Shown here: piece by piece, positions 1 to 9,378 of the stretch
How the letters are laid out: each line of letters starts with the position of its first letter
Position numbering within the stretch: the first letter of the stretch is position 1
Source: Rhodospirillaceae bacterium
GTDB lineage: Bacteria > Pseudomonadota > Alphaproteobacteria > Rhodospirillales > Rhodospirillaceae
Assembly (NCBI GenBank): GCA_028822445.1
Contig: JAPKDQ010000003.1
Span: forward strand, 1 to 64,000
Reading direction: 5' to 3'
DNA: 64,000 nt
The notes under the pieces: model-generated
Told to the model about the DNA's origin: nothing
Database searches by the model: none
The model's input: only the letters and a program-made list of their open reading frames with translations
Program-made: the position numbers and the translations under genes

Positions 1-2126
1 GGCTTAGCCTTAGCTTTCGCTTTAGTCTTAGGCTTAGGCTTAGGCTTAGGCTTAGCCTTACTGCCTTTCCAACCCTTCGGGGTAATGAGAATACAACCAA
101 CCTTATCAATCAGCCCCTCGCAATCGGCTAGAATAACAGTGGTTGCATCAAATTCTGTGATCACGGCCGGGCCAGCAATCTTGTTCCCTGCCTTAAGCTT
201 GGTCCGGTCGTAAATTTTCGCCTTATGGCTCTTACCATCGGCCCAAATGGTGTGCTTGTTGTCTATGACGGCAGCATTAGCATTGGCTGAACCCCTACTA
301 GCCTTAACGGCTTTCACGTTTGGCGCATCACCCATAACAATCGCACGCAGGTTGACGATCTCGTGTTCAGCATCAAGCGCAAACGTAAACATACGTGTGT
401 GGCTGACATCGAAAGATTTCGCCGCTTGGGCAAGACCATTCTTATCAAACCCGTTCAACTTACATGGCACCGTCAGGGAGAACCCTTGCCCCGTATACCG
501 GAGGTCAACTTCCCATAAGATCTCGTGTTCCTTCTTAGGGATACCTTCCTTAATAAGGGACTGAGCCGCATTCTTTGTAAGGTCCTTTAAGATCTTCAAT
601 ACTTCTTTTTCGCTCGTGTCTGAGTAGCGACGAACAAAGGTCTTGGACGCTTCGTTACGAACACGCGTGGTTGCATCGCCATACGCACACAACACACCTG
701 GGCCCGGTGGAATGATAACCGGCCATGCGCCAGTCAACTTACCAAGGGCGTTCGCATGGAGTGGGCCAGCGCCACCAAAGCCAATGAGAGAGAAGTCACG
801 TGGATCGTAACCCTGCTCAATGGAAACCAAACGCAGCGCGCCGAACATATTTTCGTTGACGATTTTCATCACGCCTTCAGCAGCGGCTTCGATAGAAATC
901 TTCAGTGGGTCAGCAACGGCTTTCTTAATGGCTGCGCGGGCAGCCTTAACATCCAACTTCATTTCACCGCCAATGAGAGACGGGGGAAGATGACCAAGAA
1001 CGACGTTGGCATCTGTCACAGAAGGTTCTGTTCCGCCCTTGCCATAACAAGCCGGGCCTGGATCAGCGCCAGCACTTTCCGGACCAACGCGCAACGCGCC
1101 AGTCAGTTCAGGAACTCGGGCCAAGGACCCACCGCCGGCACCAACCGTCCGAACATCTAATGAGGACGTGCGAACTGTAACGTCACCAACACGCGTTTCT
1201 CGGCGAAGCTGCGGATCAGCGTTTTCGATTAAGGCCACATCAGTCGATGTGCCGCCCATATCGAAAGTCAGCAAATTCTTAAAACCTGCCTGCTTGGCCA
1301 CCCAAAGGGCGCCGGCGACACCGCCAGCAGGACCAGACATCATCAAAGAAACGGGTCGATCAGAGGCGTTATCAAACGCCATTAAACCGCCATCCGAGCG
1401 AAGCACCTTGTATTTGCAGTCTCCGGTTTTCTTCTTGAGTGCTTTTTCTAGGTTGCCGAGATACTTGGACACCGTCGGGCGAACGTATGAGTTGGCGACC
1501 GCTGTGAGGGTCCGCTCATACTCGTACATTTCTGGAAGCACTTCGTGGCTGAGGCTAACTGGAACACCAGGCATCTCTTTTTCGACAATGGCGCGGATCT
1601 TCGTTTCGTGCGCACCGTTGGCGAAAGAGTTCATAAGAGACACTGTAACAGCTTCAACTTTTTGCCTCTTCAGTATCTTACACGCCTGGACGACGCTATC
1701 TGCTTCAAGTTTACGCACCACTTCACCGCGTGCACCTATGCGCTCTTTAACTTCAACAGTGTTTTCGAGCAGTGCCAAAGGGGTCGGCTTCGGCCAAATT
1801 AGCCACCCTGCTAGCCCCCCTGGGACATAAGAGCGGCCAATCTGAAGCACCTGGCGATAACCATCAGTTACGATTAGGCCAACGTTTGCACCCTTGCCTT
1901 CAAGGATCGCGTTAGTTGCGACGGTCGTGCCGTGCATCAACTCGCTTATTTCTGTTGGCTTAATCCCCGCATCTGCACAGATGCGGTTGATACCGTTCAT
2001 CACACCTATGGATTGGTCGTCTGGTGTAGACGGCGTTTTGCCTCTATGCGTTTCACCAGTTTTTTCATTGATCAGAAGTAAATCCGTAAAGGTACCCCCG
2101 ACATCACACCCCAGTACGTAAGACAT
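1..2126 (-). CDS. hyuA: Hydantoinase/oxoprolinase subunit A (HyuA family), C-terminus cut by window edge
   Basis: The frame is open from an ATG at 2126 to the left edge, about 708 residues, close to the usual length of HyuA-type ATP-dependent hydantoinase/5-oxoprolinase A subunits. The N-terminus MSYVLGCDVGGTFTDLL is the family's actin-like ATPase phosphate-1 motif. Further signatures are HGTTVATNA near residue 65, MSGPAGGVAGA and FDMGGTSTDVA in the middle, and GFGGAGPLHA in the hydantoinase_A domain. The family cleaves hydantoin or oxoproline-like rings with ATP, normally with a B subunit. That gene would lie downstream, beyond position 1, and is not seen. The last visible 20 or so residues are an alternating Lys-Pro/Lys-Ala tail, unusual for the family. 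The substrate cannot be fixed from sequence. Confidence 0.9.
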   Translation of the reverse strand, partial: MSYVLGCDVGGTFTDLLLINEKTGETHRGKTPSTPDDQSIGVMNGINRICADAGIKPTEISELMHGTTVATNAILEGKGANVGLIVTDGYRQVLQIGRSYVPGGLAGWLIWPKPTPLALLENTVEVKERIGARGEVVRKLEADSVVQACKILKRQKVEAVTVSLMNSFANGAHETKIRAIVEKEMPGVPVSLSHEVLPEMYEYERTLTAVANSYVRPTVSKYLGNLEKALKKKTGDCKYKVLRSDGGLMAFDNASDRPVSLMMSGPAGGVAGALWVAKQAGFKNLLTFDMGGTSTDVALIENADPQLRRETRVGDVTVRTSSLDVRTVGAGGGSLARVPELTGALRVGPESAGADPGPACYGKGGTEPSVTDANVVLGHLPPSLIGGEMKLDVKAARAAIKKAVADPLKISIEAAAEGVMKIVNENMFGALRLVSIEQGYDPRDFSLIGFGGAGPLHANALGKLTGAWPVIIPPGPGVLCAYGDATTRVRNEASKTFVRRYSDTSEKEVLKILKDLTKNAAQSLIKEGIPKKEHEILWEVDLRYTGQGFSLTVPCKLNGFDKNGLAQAAKSFDVSHTRMFTFALDAEHEIVNLRAIVMGDAPNVKAVKASRGSANANAAVIDNKHTIWADGKSHKAKIYDRTKLKAGNKIAGPAVITEFDATTVILADCEGLIDKVGCILITPKGWKGSKAKPKPKPKPKTKAKAKAK

Positions 2127-2339
2127 TTTGCAGTTACGTCCCTTTATTTAAATTATTCTAATTTGGCTGCTTCAGCGCAAACCGCTTAACAACCGCTCGT
2201 CTCCCAACGAAGCCGGAAGATTATCCGTTTCGCAAACCTAACTCAGTAATCTGGCTAAATCGAGCCTAAGAATCTCTTCTCCCGAATGCGCCTCCGAACT
2301 AGCGTAAAATAAGGGCAATGGCCAGCCAAAACCACCCGT

Positions 2340-3251
2340 TTAGGATACGTTTGCTACATCTGGAAACACCCCAGCCTTACCCAACATCGCTGGAACGGGC
2401 CCGCCGAGTCGGTCTGCGATCCACTCTGCGTTGGCAATCACCTTATTAATATCTAGCCCCGTTTCCACACCCATACGATTAAGCATGTAGATTAGGTCCT
2501 CTAAGGGAATATTGCCTGTAGCCCGCGGCGCAAAAGGACATCCGCCGATTCCGCCGGTGGACGCATCCATGAAATCAACGCCTGCTTCGACAGCGGCGTA
2601 GGCGTTAGCCAGGCCTGTGTTACGAGTATTGTGAAGATGCACGCGGATCGGCATGCCCGGAACGGCCTCTTTCACCTTGCCGATCAATTCCGTGACCCGA
2701 ATGGGGTCTGCGCAGCCGATCGTATCGGCCAGCGCAATCTCGATGGGCTCGGATTCGGCACACCGTTTGGCAATGTCTGCGACATGATCTGGCGAGACCT
2801 CCCCTTCAAAGGGGCAACCAAAAGACGCCCCTATGGTCACCCCAGCCCTTACGCCTTCGGATTTGGCCAGCCGGCCTACCGTATTCCAAGCATCGACCGT
2901 TTCAGCCGAGGTCATACCCTGGTTCTTGGTTGCGAAGGTGTCCGTCGCCACGACCGCATAGCCAACCTCATCAACCCCGGCGTCGCGGGCGCGCTCATAG
3001 CCCTTCATATTCAGAATCAGGCCAATAAAGGAACATCCAGTGTCCTTCGGCAGACCAGCAAGCACCTCAACCGCGTCGGCCATCTGAGGCACGCGCTTGG
3101 GGTTCACAAAGCTGGTGACTTCAATACGCTTTGTCCCCGCATCGATCGCGCGGGTAATAAATTCAATTTTGTCTTCTGTAGACAGGATCGTCGGTTCGGC
3201 CTGAATACCATCTCGTGGGCCAACCTCGACCAATGTGACTGCGCGCGCCAT
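2340..3251 (-). CDS. Hydroxymethylglutaryl-CoA lyase family protein
   Basis: This 303-residue TIM-barrel aldolase belongs to the HMG-CoA lyase (HMGL-like) family. It has the N-terminal GPRDG metal-site motif at residues 11-15. The mobile-loop cysteine signature GGIGGCPFAP lies at 233-242, with the catalytic Cys at 238. The barrel metal motif reads HLHNTRNTG at 205-213, where classical HMG-CoA lyases have HDT. Many bacterial HMGL-like enzymes of uncertain substrate share this variant. The reaction is cleavage of a 3-hydroxy-3-methyl-acyl-CoA to an acyl-CoA and a keto acid. It is transcribed divergently from a class III CoA-transferase 300 bp away, a pairing that also occurs in citramalyl-CoA or methyl-branched acid catabolism. 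HMG-CoA itself is therefore only one candidate substrate. Confidence 0.85.
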   Translation of the reverse strand: MARAVTLVEVGPRDGIQAEPTILSTEDKIEFITRAIDAGTKRIEVTSFVNPKRVPQMADAVEVLAGLPKDTGCSFIGLILNMKGYERARDAGVDEVGYAVVATDTFATKNQGMTSAETVDAWNTVGRLAKSEGVRAGVTIGASFGCPFEGEVSPDHVADIAKRCAESEPIEIALADTIGCADPIRVTELIGKVKEAVPGMPIRVHLHNTRNTGLANAYAAVEAGVDFMDASTGGIGGCPFAPRATGNIPLEDLIYMLNRMGVETGLDINKVIANAEWIADRLGGPVPAMLGKAGVFPDVANVS

Positions 3252-3549
3252 GGCTTGGGTCTCGCTCTCGTTAAAAGTTTTTTGTTACAGACGTGGCCAA
3301 CCCCATAGGTTTTGACCTTTATATAAGATATTAGTCCGGACAGAAGCCTTTGCAAGGCAGGGCGCTTGAATCGTCGCGTGACGGTCGCTAAACACGCGCC
3401 TAGGGTCGCTCACCCATTGATCTATGGTCTTATTCCGTTATCAGCATTTGATGGGGTAGACTTATTAGTGAGACGGCTGATCACGCTGCAAAGAAATTGA
3501 ACCAAGGCTCGTAAAAGTTTGGGCCATTAGATTAAAGAGGACGCGAACC
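3252..3549. other. Divergent intergenic region between HMGL-like and CoA-transferase genes
   Basis: This 298-bp gap must carry the divergent promoters of the lyase (minus) and the CoA-transferase series (plus). An AT-rich stretch sits near 3310-3333 and an AGAGGA ribosome-binding sequence precedes the plus-strand ATG at 3550. I see no convincing gene, repeat or operator in it. Confidence 0.5.
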
Positions 3550-4752
3550 ATGTCTCAAGAGGCCACCGGTCCACTAAAAGGACTCCGTTTAATTGAAATG
3601 GGCCAGCTACTGGCAGGGCCGTTTTGCGGCCAACTGATGGGCGACTTCGGCGCCGAGGTTATCAAGATTGAGCAACCAACAGTTGGTGACCCGATGCGCG
3701 ACTGGGGCCGCGAGAAAATTAACGGCAAGTCTCTGTGGTGGCCGATCCTGGCGCGGAACAAAAAATGTATCACCCTCAATGCGCGCGTCCCTGAAGGTCA
3801 GGAGATCATCAAGGAACTAGCAAAAAAATCAGACTTCCTGCTGGAGAATTTTCGTCCCGGAACACTAGAACGCTGGAACCTGAGCTATGACGTGCTGTCA
3901 GCCCTCAATGAAGCCCTGATTATGATTAGAGTATCGGGCTACGGGCAGACAGGCCCCTACTCTCACAGAGCAGGCTATGCTGCTGTTGGGGAAGCCATGG
4001 GCGGCCTTCGTTATGTCATCGGCGATCCATCCACACCGCCGAGCCGGGCCGGTATTTCCATCGGCGACACCCTGGCCGCGACTTACGGCTGCTTGGGCGG
4101 CCTCATGGCTCTACACAACAGGCATGTGACTGGCAAAGGCCAGGTGGTTGATTCTGCGATTTATGAAGCCGTCTTCGCGATGATGGAAAGCCTCGTTAGC
4201 GAGTTTGATAAAGTGGGCCACGTCAGAGAACGGACAGGTTCGATTCTGCCACAAGTGGCGCCGTCCAACATCTACAAAGCAAGCGATGGGGATTTCTTAA
4301 TCGCCGCCAACCAAGACAGTGTCTTCTCGCGTCTCTGCGCGGCTATGGGTCAACCTGAGCTTTTCGAGAACGAGCGCTATTCAAACCATACTGCACGCGG
4401 TGAGAACCAAACCGAGCTCGACAATCTCATCAACGATTGGACCCAAAACAAAACCATCAAAGAACTCGCAGCACTCATGGACAAAGCCGGCGTGCCATCA
4501 GGCCTAATCTATCGCGCCCCGGAAATGCTTGAAGATGCCCACTTCAAAGCCCGCGAAGCCATCGTTGACGTAGCCGATAAACATATCGGCTCAATCAAAA
4601 TGCAGAATACGTTCCCGAAATTCTCGCGTACGCCAGGCAACATACGTTGGACGGGACCGGACCACGGCGAGCACAACGAAGAAATTTACAAAGACTTGCT
4701 CGGCATGACCGATGGCCAGATCGGTGATTACAAAGAAAAAGGCATCATATAG
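3550..4752 (+). CDS. CaiB/BaiF class III CoA-transferase
   Basis: This 400-residue protein matches family III CoA-transferases end to end. It begins PLKGLRLIEMGQLLAGPFCGQ, followed by LGDFGAEVIKIE-type sequence and the LLENFRPG motif near residue 98. Asp173 in SIGDTLAA is in the position of the family's catalytic aspartate that forms the acyl-aspartyl intermediate. These enzymes move CoA between carboxylic acids in the cytosol. AGAGGA eight bases upstream supports the ATG at 3550. It opens the plus-strand catabolic series, and the isochorismatase-fold gene starts 30 bp downstream. The acyl acceptor is unknown. A dicarboxylate is plausible given the HMGL-like, PrpD and ICL-family neighbours, but that is inference. 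Confidence 0.9.
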   Translation: MSQEATGPLKGLRLIEMGQLLAGPFCGQLMGDFGAEVIKIEQPTVGDPMRDWGREKINGKSLWWPILARNKKCITLNARVPEGQEIIKELAKKSDFLLENFRPGTLERWNLSYDVLSALNEALIMIRVSGYGQTGPYSHRAGYAAVGEAMGGLRYVIGDPSTPPSRAGISIGDTLAATYGCLGGLMALHNRHVTGKGQVVDSAIYEAVFAMMESLVSEFDKVGHVRERTGSILPQVAPSNIYKASDGDFLIAANQDSVFSRLCAAMGQPELFENERYSNHTARGENQTELDNLINDWTQNKTIKELAALMDKAGVPSGLIYRAPEMLEDAHFKAREAIVDVADKHIGSIKMQNTFPKFSRTPGNIRWTGPDHGEHNEEIYKDLLGMTDGQIGDYKEKGII

Positions 4753-4782
4753 TTTCGATGCAGGAAAAGAAGGAACACCACA

Positions 4783-5415
4783 ATGGCTGAAGACAAAAAT
4801 CTCGATCAAGATTACGACAAAGCCGGTTTCGGTGGAGCCCTGAGTTTCGGCAAGAAGCCAGCGCTTCTGCTGATCGATTTTGCCAAGGCTTACATAACCA
4901 AAGATTGTGGCTTATACGCCGGTGTTGAAGACTCTGCTGAATCCGCGCGTAAACTTTTGGCCGCGGCCCGCGAAGCCGGAATCATGATTGTGTATACCCG
5001 TGTCGAGTTTACTCCGGGTGGTGCGGATGGCGGTGTGTTCTATCGAAAAGTGCCCGCGTTAAAGAATTTTGATCGGGGCAGCCCAATGGCGGAATTCGTT
5101 GACGGCCTAGAACCAAAAGATGATGAGGTCGTCATCACTAAGCAGTACGCCAGCGCCTTCTTCGGCACAAACCTGGCCTCAACTCTCGCAGCCGATGGGG
5201 TCGATACGTTGTTGATTGCCGGCTGGAGCACATCGGGCTGCGTGCGCGCATCAACACTGGATGCATGCCAGTCAGGCTTCATTCCCATCGTCGTACGCGA
5301 AGCCGTCGGCGACCGAGATGTTCGACCTCACGAATCTAACCTGTTCGACCTTCAAGCCAAATACGCCGAGGTCAAAGGCATGGACGATGTCCTGGGGTAC
5401 CTTAAGGGCCTCTAA
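4783..5415 (+). CDS. Isochorismatase-fold amidohydrolase (N-carbamoylsarcosine amidase/maleamate amidase-like)
   Basis: This 210-residue cysteine hydrolase of the isochorismatase superfamily has its triad visible: Asp32 in LLLIDF, Lys120 in VVITKQYASAFF and the nucleophile Cys153 in GWSTSGCVRAS. The TSGCVRAS context and the KQYASAFFGT loop resemble N-carbamoylsarcosine amidases and maleamate amidohydrolases more than isochorismatases. The expected activity is hydrolysis of a small amide or ureido bond, releasing ammonia. AGAAGGA lies upstream of the ATG. It is 30 bp from the CoA-transferase and probably in its operon. A FAD aromatic hydroxylase lies 2.6 kb downstream, and an amidase plus hydroxylase pair recalls nicotinate catabolism (NicF/NicC). 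The remaining nic enzymes are not seen, so this is only a hint. Confidence 0.85.
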   Translation: MAEDKNLDQDYDKAGFGGALSFGKKPALLLIDFAKAYITKDCGLYAGVEDSAESARKLLAAAREAGIMIVYTRVEFTPGGADGGVFYRKVPALKNFDRGSPMAEFVDGLEPKDDEVVITKQYASAFFGTNLASTLAADGVDTLLIAGWSTSGCVRASTLDACQSGFIPIVVREAVGDRDVRPHESNLFDLQAKYAEVKGMDDVLGYLKGL

Positions 5416-5512
5416 CCACTCTTTATTTGTTGTTTGAAAAACTCTCTGAAGGCCTCTTGGAGTCCCGGAGTAACGTGGTACCATCAATTATTATAAGCAG
5501 AGGGTAACGACC

Positions 5513-6697
5513 ATGGTCCAGCAGCAAAAACAGCATGATTTTCTGATCACTGGCACGCATGACGAGGCAAATCGCCAAGCCTACACTGCCAACCTTCGCA
5601 TGCACGTTCTTGCAAAGATTGGCGAAGGCCTCAAAGATGTTTACGATCACAAGGCCGCCCCAGCGTTTGAAAAAGCCACCGGCAGGGCACCCAAAGATGG
5701 TCGCGAAGCCATGAAGGCAATACTCGACGACCCCTACGGCAAAACATGGTCATCCATGATCCACACTTGCCAAGAGATGATATGGGATTCCGTTCGACCC
5801 GCTGTCGAGCGCGCTCAGCCAGAATTTAACGAAAAAGTACGCGGCTTGAATGCTCAGCATGGATCACTCACGCTTGACCCAGGCGTCGAAGTCCCCCGGT
5901 ATGTCTCAGCATCTGACATCCACCTTATGCCAGGCAACTATCACACAGAGCACGACAAAGACGACAGCACCCAAGGCGCTTTGTTTGATCGAGGCTTATA
6001 CCTCTATCAAGGTGGCTTCGCTGGCCCGCTCTGTGACAACAATGGCCGCAGCCAAGCCGAGGTCATAAAGCGCCGTTGGCCCGACTTTAAACCTCAGAAA
6101 ATTCTGGATATTGGCTGCACGGTTGGCAATAACACGCTGCCTTATGCGGATATCTTTCCGGATGCCGAATTGCATGCCGTTGACGTCGCTGCACCATGCC
6201 TGCGATACGGCCATGCGCGGGCAGAGGCCCTGGGTGTGCCATGTCACTTCCATCAAATGAACGCGGAAGACACGGCATTCGAAGACGAAAGCTTTGACCT
6301 CATCGTCTCGTGTATTTTGTTTCACGAAACATCACGCACGGGACTGGCAAAAATCCTGAAAGAATGCCGCCGCCTGCTTAAGCCAGGCGGAATGATGTTA
6401 CACATGGAAGTGCCACGGACGGAGGGGCTAGACCCCTACAGCGCCTTCCGTTTGGACTGGGACACCTACTACAATAACGAACCATTTCTCTCGACCTGGA
6501 TGCGAACAAACGTGAGCGACGCCTGCGTAGACGCAGGGTTTGACGCCGAAGAGTACATCCACATTGCTGCACCTGACCTGGGTAGCGTTCCAGACGAAGA
6601 GTTCGAGCGATACGCAACTGCGGAAGACAGCGCATCAAGCACCCATGGCCATTGGGGCGAGTTGGTCCTGTGGAACATGTACGGCGCCTGGAAATAA
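5513..6697 (+). CDS. SAM-dependent methyltransferase paralogue 1, with conserved N-terminal domain
   Basis: This 394-residue protein has two parts. Residues 1-190 form an uncharacterised region with motifs THDEANRQAY, LRMHVL, CQEMIWDSV and HLMPGNYHTE. Residues 195-310 form a class I Rossmann methyltransferase. Motif I is ILDIGCTVGNN (197-207), with Thr where GCG-type enzymes usually have Gly. HAVDVAAP (221-228) is the SAM-ribose acidic loop, FEDESFDLIVS is motif IV, FHETSR (270-275) is a family-specific motif and LLKPGGMMLH follows. The C-terminus is MYGAWK. Three paralogues follow within 7 kb. Substrate is unknown; nothing in it matches ubiquinone, tRNA or rRNA methylases. GAGGG upstream supports the ATG. 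The next paralogue starts 17 bp after its stop, so the two are cotranscribed. Confidence 0.85.
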   Translation: MVQQQKQHDFLITGTHDEANRQAYTANLRMHVLAKIGEGLKDVYDHKAAPAFEKATGRAPKDGREAMKAILDDPYGKTWSSMIHTCQEMIWDSVRPAVERAQPEFNEKVRGLNAQHGSLTLDPGVEVPRYVSASDIHLMPGNYHTEHDKDDSTQGALFDRGLYLYQGGFAGPLCDNNGRSQAEVIKRRWPDFKPQKILDIGCTVGNNTLPYADIFPDAELHAVDVAAPCLRYGHARAEALGVPCHFHQMNAEDTAFEDESFDLIVSCILFHETSRTGLAKILKECRRLLKPGGMMLHMEVPRTEGLDPYSAFRLDWDTYYNNEPFLSTWMRTNVSDACVDAGFDAEEYIHIAAPDLGSVPDEEFERYATAEDSASSTHGHWGELVLWNMYGAWK

Positions 6698-6714
6698 GAA
6701 AGAGGCCTGCCTCC

Positions 6715-7896
6715 ATGCCCCTTCAACATGAGCACGAATTTCTTGTCACCGGTTCACATGATGAAATGAACCGGCAGCATTATGTGTCCCGTCTTCGAAT
6801 GCACATTCTGAACCAGATTGGTGCCGGAATGCGTGGTGTCTACGAAAACCGCGTTAAGCCGAAGTTTAAACAAACTAATGGCCGTGTCCCAAAGAACGAA
6901 CACGAAATCCGTAAAGCTATGCTTGCCGATTCCTATGGCAAAACCTGGTCAACCATGATGGTGAATTGCCAAGACATGGTGTGGGAATCTGTACGCCCCG
7001 CCATTGAGCGCGCTCAACCCGGCCTCAATGAAAAAGTAAGCCGTGTAAAAGCAACGCACGGGTCAATTGTTTTGAATTCCGACGTTAAGGTTCCGCGCTA
7101 TCTCGCGGGCGCCGACATTCATCGCATGCCAGGTAATTATCACACCGAGCGCGCCACAGATGACGTGACACAAGGCGCGCTATATGATCGCGGTCGCTTC
7201 GTATACAATGGTGGCGCAGCCGGGCCATTTGCAGATGGCATTCCTCGCACCATGGCGGCCTACATCAAAGCGCGTTGGCCAGATTTTAAACCCAAAAAAA
7301 TTCTAGAGTTGGGATGTACCATCGGCACGTCCACTGTGCCGTTTGTCGATGCATTTCCAGACGCCGAGGTCCACGCTATTGATGTCAGCGCACCTTCACT
7401 GCGTTACGGTCACGCCCGTGCGGAAGCCTTAGGTAAACCGATTCATTTTCACCAGATGGACGCGGAGGCGCTAGACTTCGAGGATCAGTCATTTGACCTC
7501 GTTTATTCCTGCATCATCTTCCACGAAACGTCCCGCAAGGCGTACCCAAAAATTCTTGAAGAGTGCAAACGCATTCTAAAACCGGGCGGCCAAATGATTC
7601 ACACAGAGCTCACGCCCGTGGCAAATATGGATGATTTTGATGCGTTCTACATTGATTGGGACGCCTATTATAACAACGAGCCCTTCTACCAAACATATAC
7701 CAGTCTAGACCCCGAAGAATGGGTCACCAAAGCGGGTTTCGAGCCGAGTAAGTTTTTCCAGGCTTCGATTCCAGATCTTGATCGGTCTCCGCCTGATGTC
7801 TTTGCAGGCGCGGTCAGAAATCCAACCGTTGCGGATCGCAAAGCCGCCCGCGTTGGCGAAAGCGCTAAGTGGTATACTTACGGAGCATGGAAATAA
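6715..7896 (+). CDS. SAM-dependent methyltransferase paralogue 2
   Basis: This 393-residue protein is colinear with its upstream neighbour through both the N-terminal domain (SHDEMNRQHY, LRMHIL, CQDMVWESV, HRMPGNYHTE) and the Rossmann domain. Motif I is ILELGCTIGTS, followed by HAIDVSAPSLRYGHARAE, FEDQSFDLVYS, FHETSR and ILKPGGQMIH. It ends TYGAWK. An in-frame ATG at 6652 lies inside paralogue 1. The ATG at 6715 is preferred because AAGAGG precedes it and the length then equals that of the paralogues. It is a local duplicate of paralogue 1 but already quite diverged, so the duplication is not recent. Methyl acceptor is unknown. Confidence 0.85.
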   Translation: MPLQHEHEFLVTGSHDEMNRQHYVSRLRMHILNQIGAGMRGVYENRVKPKFKQTNGRVPKNEHEIRKAMLADSYGKTWSTMMVNCQDMVWESVRPAIERAQPGLNEKVSRVKATHGSIVLNSDVKVPRYLAGADIHRMPGNYHTERATDDVTQGALYDRGRFVYNGGAAGPFADGIPRTMAAYIKARWPDFKPKKILELGCTIGTSTVPFVDAFPDAEVHAIDVSAPSLRYGHARAEALGKPIHFHQMDAEALDFEDQSFDLVYSCIIFHETSRKAYPKILEECKRILKPGGQMIHTELTPVANMDDFDAFYIDWDAYYNNEPFYQTYTSLDPEEWVTKAGFEPSKFFQASIPDLDRSPPDVFAGAVRNPTVADRKAARVGESAKWYTYGAWK

Positions 7897-8031
7897 CACT
7901 TAGTCGCATCCGTGGGTGGGGCTTCGACCACTGACCGGATTGGCAATCCTAAGCAGATTGAGCATGCTCCTAAATGCGCGCATGGTTAAGAATAACTATG
8001 TAAATATTTGATGCTAAGGATCAATCACGTC

Positions 8032-9201
8032 ATGAAAGATACTCGCATAGCTGTAATTGGGGCCGGGATGGCTGGCCTCACTGCTGCGCTTTCGCTGCAA
8101 AAGAACGGGTTCAAACCTATCGTCTATGAATCCGCTCCTGAATTAGGGGAAGTCGGAGCAGGCTTAACCATCAGCCCAAACTCAACACACGGGCTTGAGT
8201 ATGTTGGGTTGGCCGATGAATTGGCCAAGAAAGCTAATGTGACGCAAACTCAAGCAATTATGCATTACAAAACTGGTGAAATTCTCGCGACCAGCGAGCG
8301 CGGCGATATTCCCCGGCAAAAATACGGTGCCAACTATTACCAAATCCACCGAGCTGACCTGCATGAAATGCTGTGCAACGCGGCTGAGAAAAATGATCCC
8401 GGGTGCCTTGTCTTGGGACATGCCTTTGAAAGCTACACAGAGCGTGATGATGAAACCGAAATAACGTTTGCGAATGGGGACACAGTTACATGCGACGTCG
8501 TGATCGGTGCCGACGGAGTGAGATCCGTCGTGCGCGGAGCGATGTTTGGACCAGAAGACCCAAAATTCACTGGCAACGTTGCCTACCGCGGACTAATCGA
8601 TAAGGGCAATTTGCCGCACGATCTCTTCACGCCGTCGTCAGGCGTCGCCATCGCGCCCCGCAAAGCCTTTACGAGATATCTCGTTCGCGACGGTAGCGTC
8701 ATCAACTTCGTCGCCTTCGTGCGCCGTGATGGCTGGAATGAAGAAGGGTGGTCCATACCTGTCACTCAAGAAGAACTAATGGAAGAATTCGGCGACTGGC
8801 ACCCTCGAATCAGCAACCTCATCAAAGCCGCCCCGAAAGATAAAGTTTTCAAATGGGCCCTCTATGATCGCGACCCCTTGGACCAATGGACCAAAGGCCG
8901 CGTTACACTCACAGGTGACGCCGCACACCCAATGCTGCCATTTATGGGCATGGGCGCGGCCATGGGTATTGAAGATGGAGCCGTTCTTGGACGGGCCTTT
9001 GGGGCGTCCTCTGACATAGATGAAGCCCTCACACGCTATGAAGCTGCACGTAAAGAACGGGCGAATTATGTCTTGCTCATGTCGCGCAAAGCGCGAGAGC
9101 GCCTACAGAGCGACAATCCGGAGCAGTACGACGATTCTAAGCACAAAAACGAAGAAAGCTTAGGATTATTCGATTATAACCCCGGCACCATTCCCGTATA
9201 G
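8032..9201 (+). CDS. FAD-dependent aromatic hydroxylase (salicylate/6-hydroxynicotinate hydroxylase-like)
   Basis: This 389-residue class A flavoprotein monooxygenase has the FAD-binding GAGMAG at residues 10-15, a DG motif in VVIGADGVRS (157-164) and GDAAHPMLPFMGMGAAMGIED (295-316), which binds the FAD ribityl chain. Such enzymes use NAD(P)H and O2 to hydroxylate, and sometimes decarboxylate, an aromatic ring. The closest recognisable types are salicylate 1-hydroxylase and 6-hydroxynicotinate 3-monooxygenase. In-frame TTG (8008) and ATG (8011) codons lie upstream. The ATG at 8032 is chosen because AAGGA lies 11 bases before it and the Rossmann fold starts right after. It sits between methyltransferase paralogues 2 and 3 with 135-180 bp gaps on each side. 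Substrate is not determinable. Confidence 0.85.
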   Translation: MKDTRIAVIGAGMAGLTAALSLQKNGFKPIVYESAPELGEVGAGLTISPNSTHGLEYVGLADELAKKANVTQTQAIMHYKTGEILATSERGDIPRQKYGANYYQIHRADLHEMLCNAAEKNDPGCLVLGHAFESYTERDDETEITFANGDTVTCDVVIGADGVRSVVRGAMFGPEDPKFTGNVAYRGLIDKGNLPHDLFTPSSGVAIAPRKAFTRYLVRDGSVINFVAFVRRDGWNEEGWSIPVTQEELMEEFGDWHPRISNLIKAAPKDKVFKWALYDRDPLDQWTKGRVTLTGDAAHPMLPFMGMGAAMGIEDGAVLGRAFGASSDIDEALTRYEAARKERANYVLLMSRKARERLQSDNPEQYDDSKHKNEESLGLFDYNPGTIPV

Positions 9202-9378
9202 AGAGAGGCTTGGTTGCTCCAGCACGCGCTCGGGCATCGAACAGCCATTACAAGAATCCCTTGGTTGGTAACTCTCTGAAGTCTACAGTCATACTTGATT
9301 TGTTAGCCGACCTCCTCTGAGACGCTGTCGAATAGGAGAGTCGCGATTGATGTAACCCGAATTCAGAGGCATAAACCA

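Noticed and set aside
1-60. Repeat array such as CRISPR or VNTR at the left edge
   Set aside because: The short repeats are in frame with hyuA and encode a Lys-Pro/Ala tail; there are no spacers.
1168-1830. 220-codon plus-strand open frame opposite hyuA
   Set aside because: It is antisense to a strongly conserved HyuA-family sequence; its peptide is Ser/Thr/Arg-rich with no family features.
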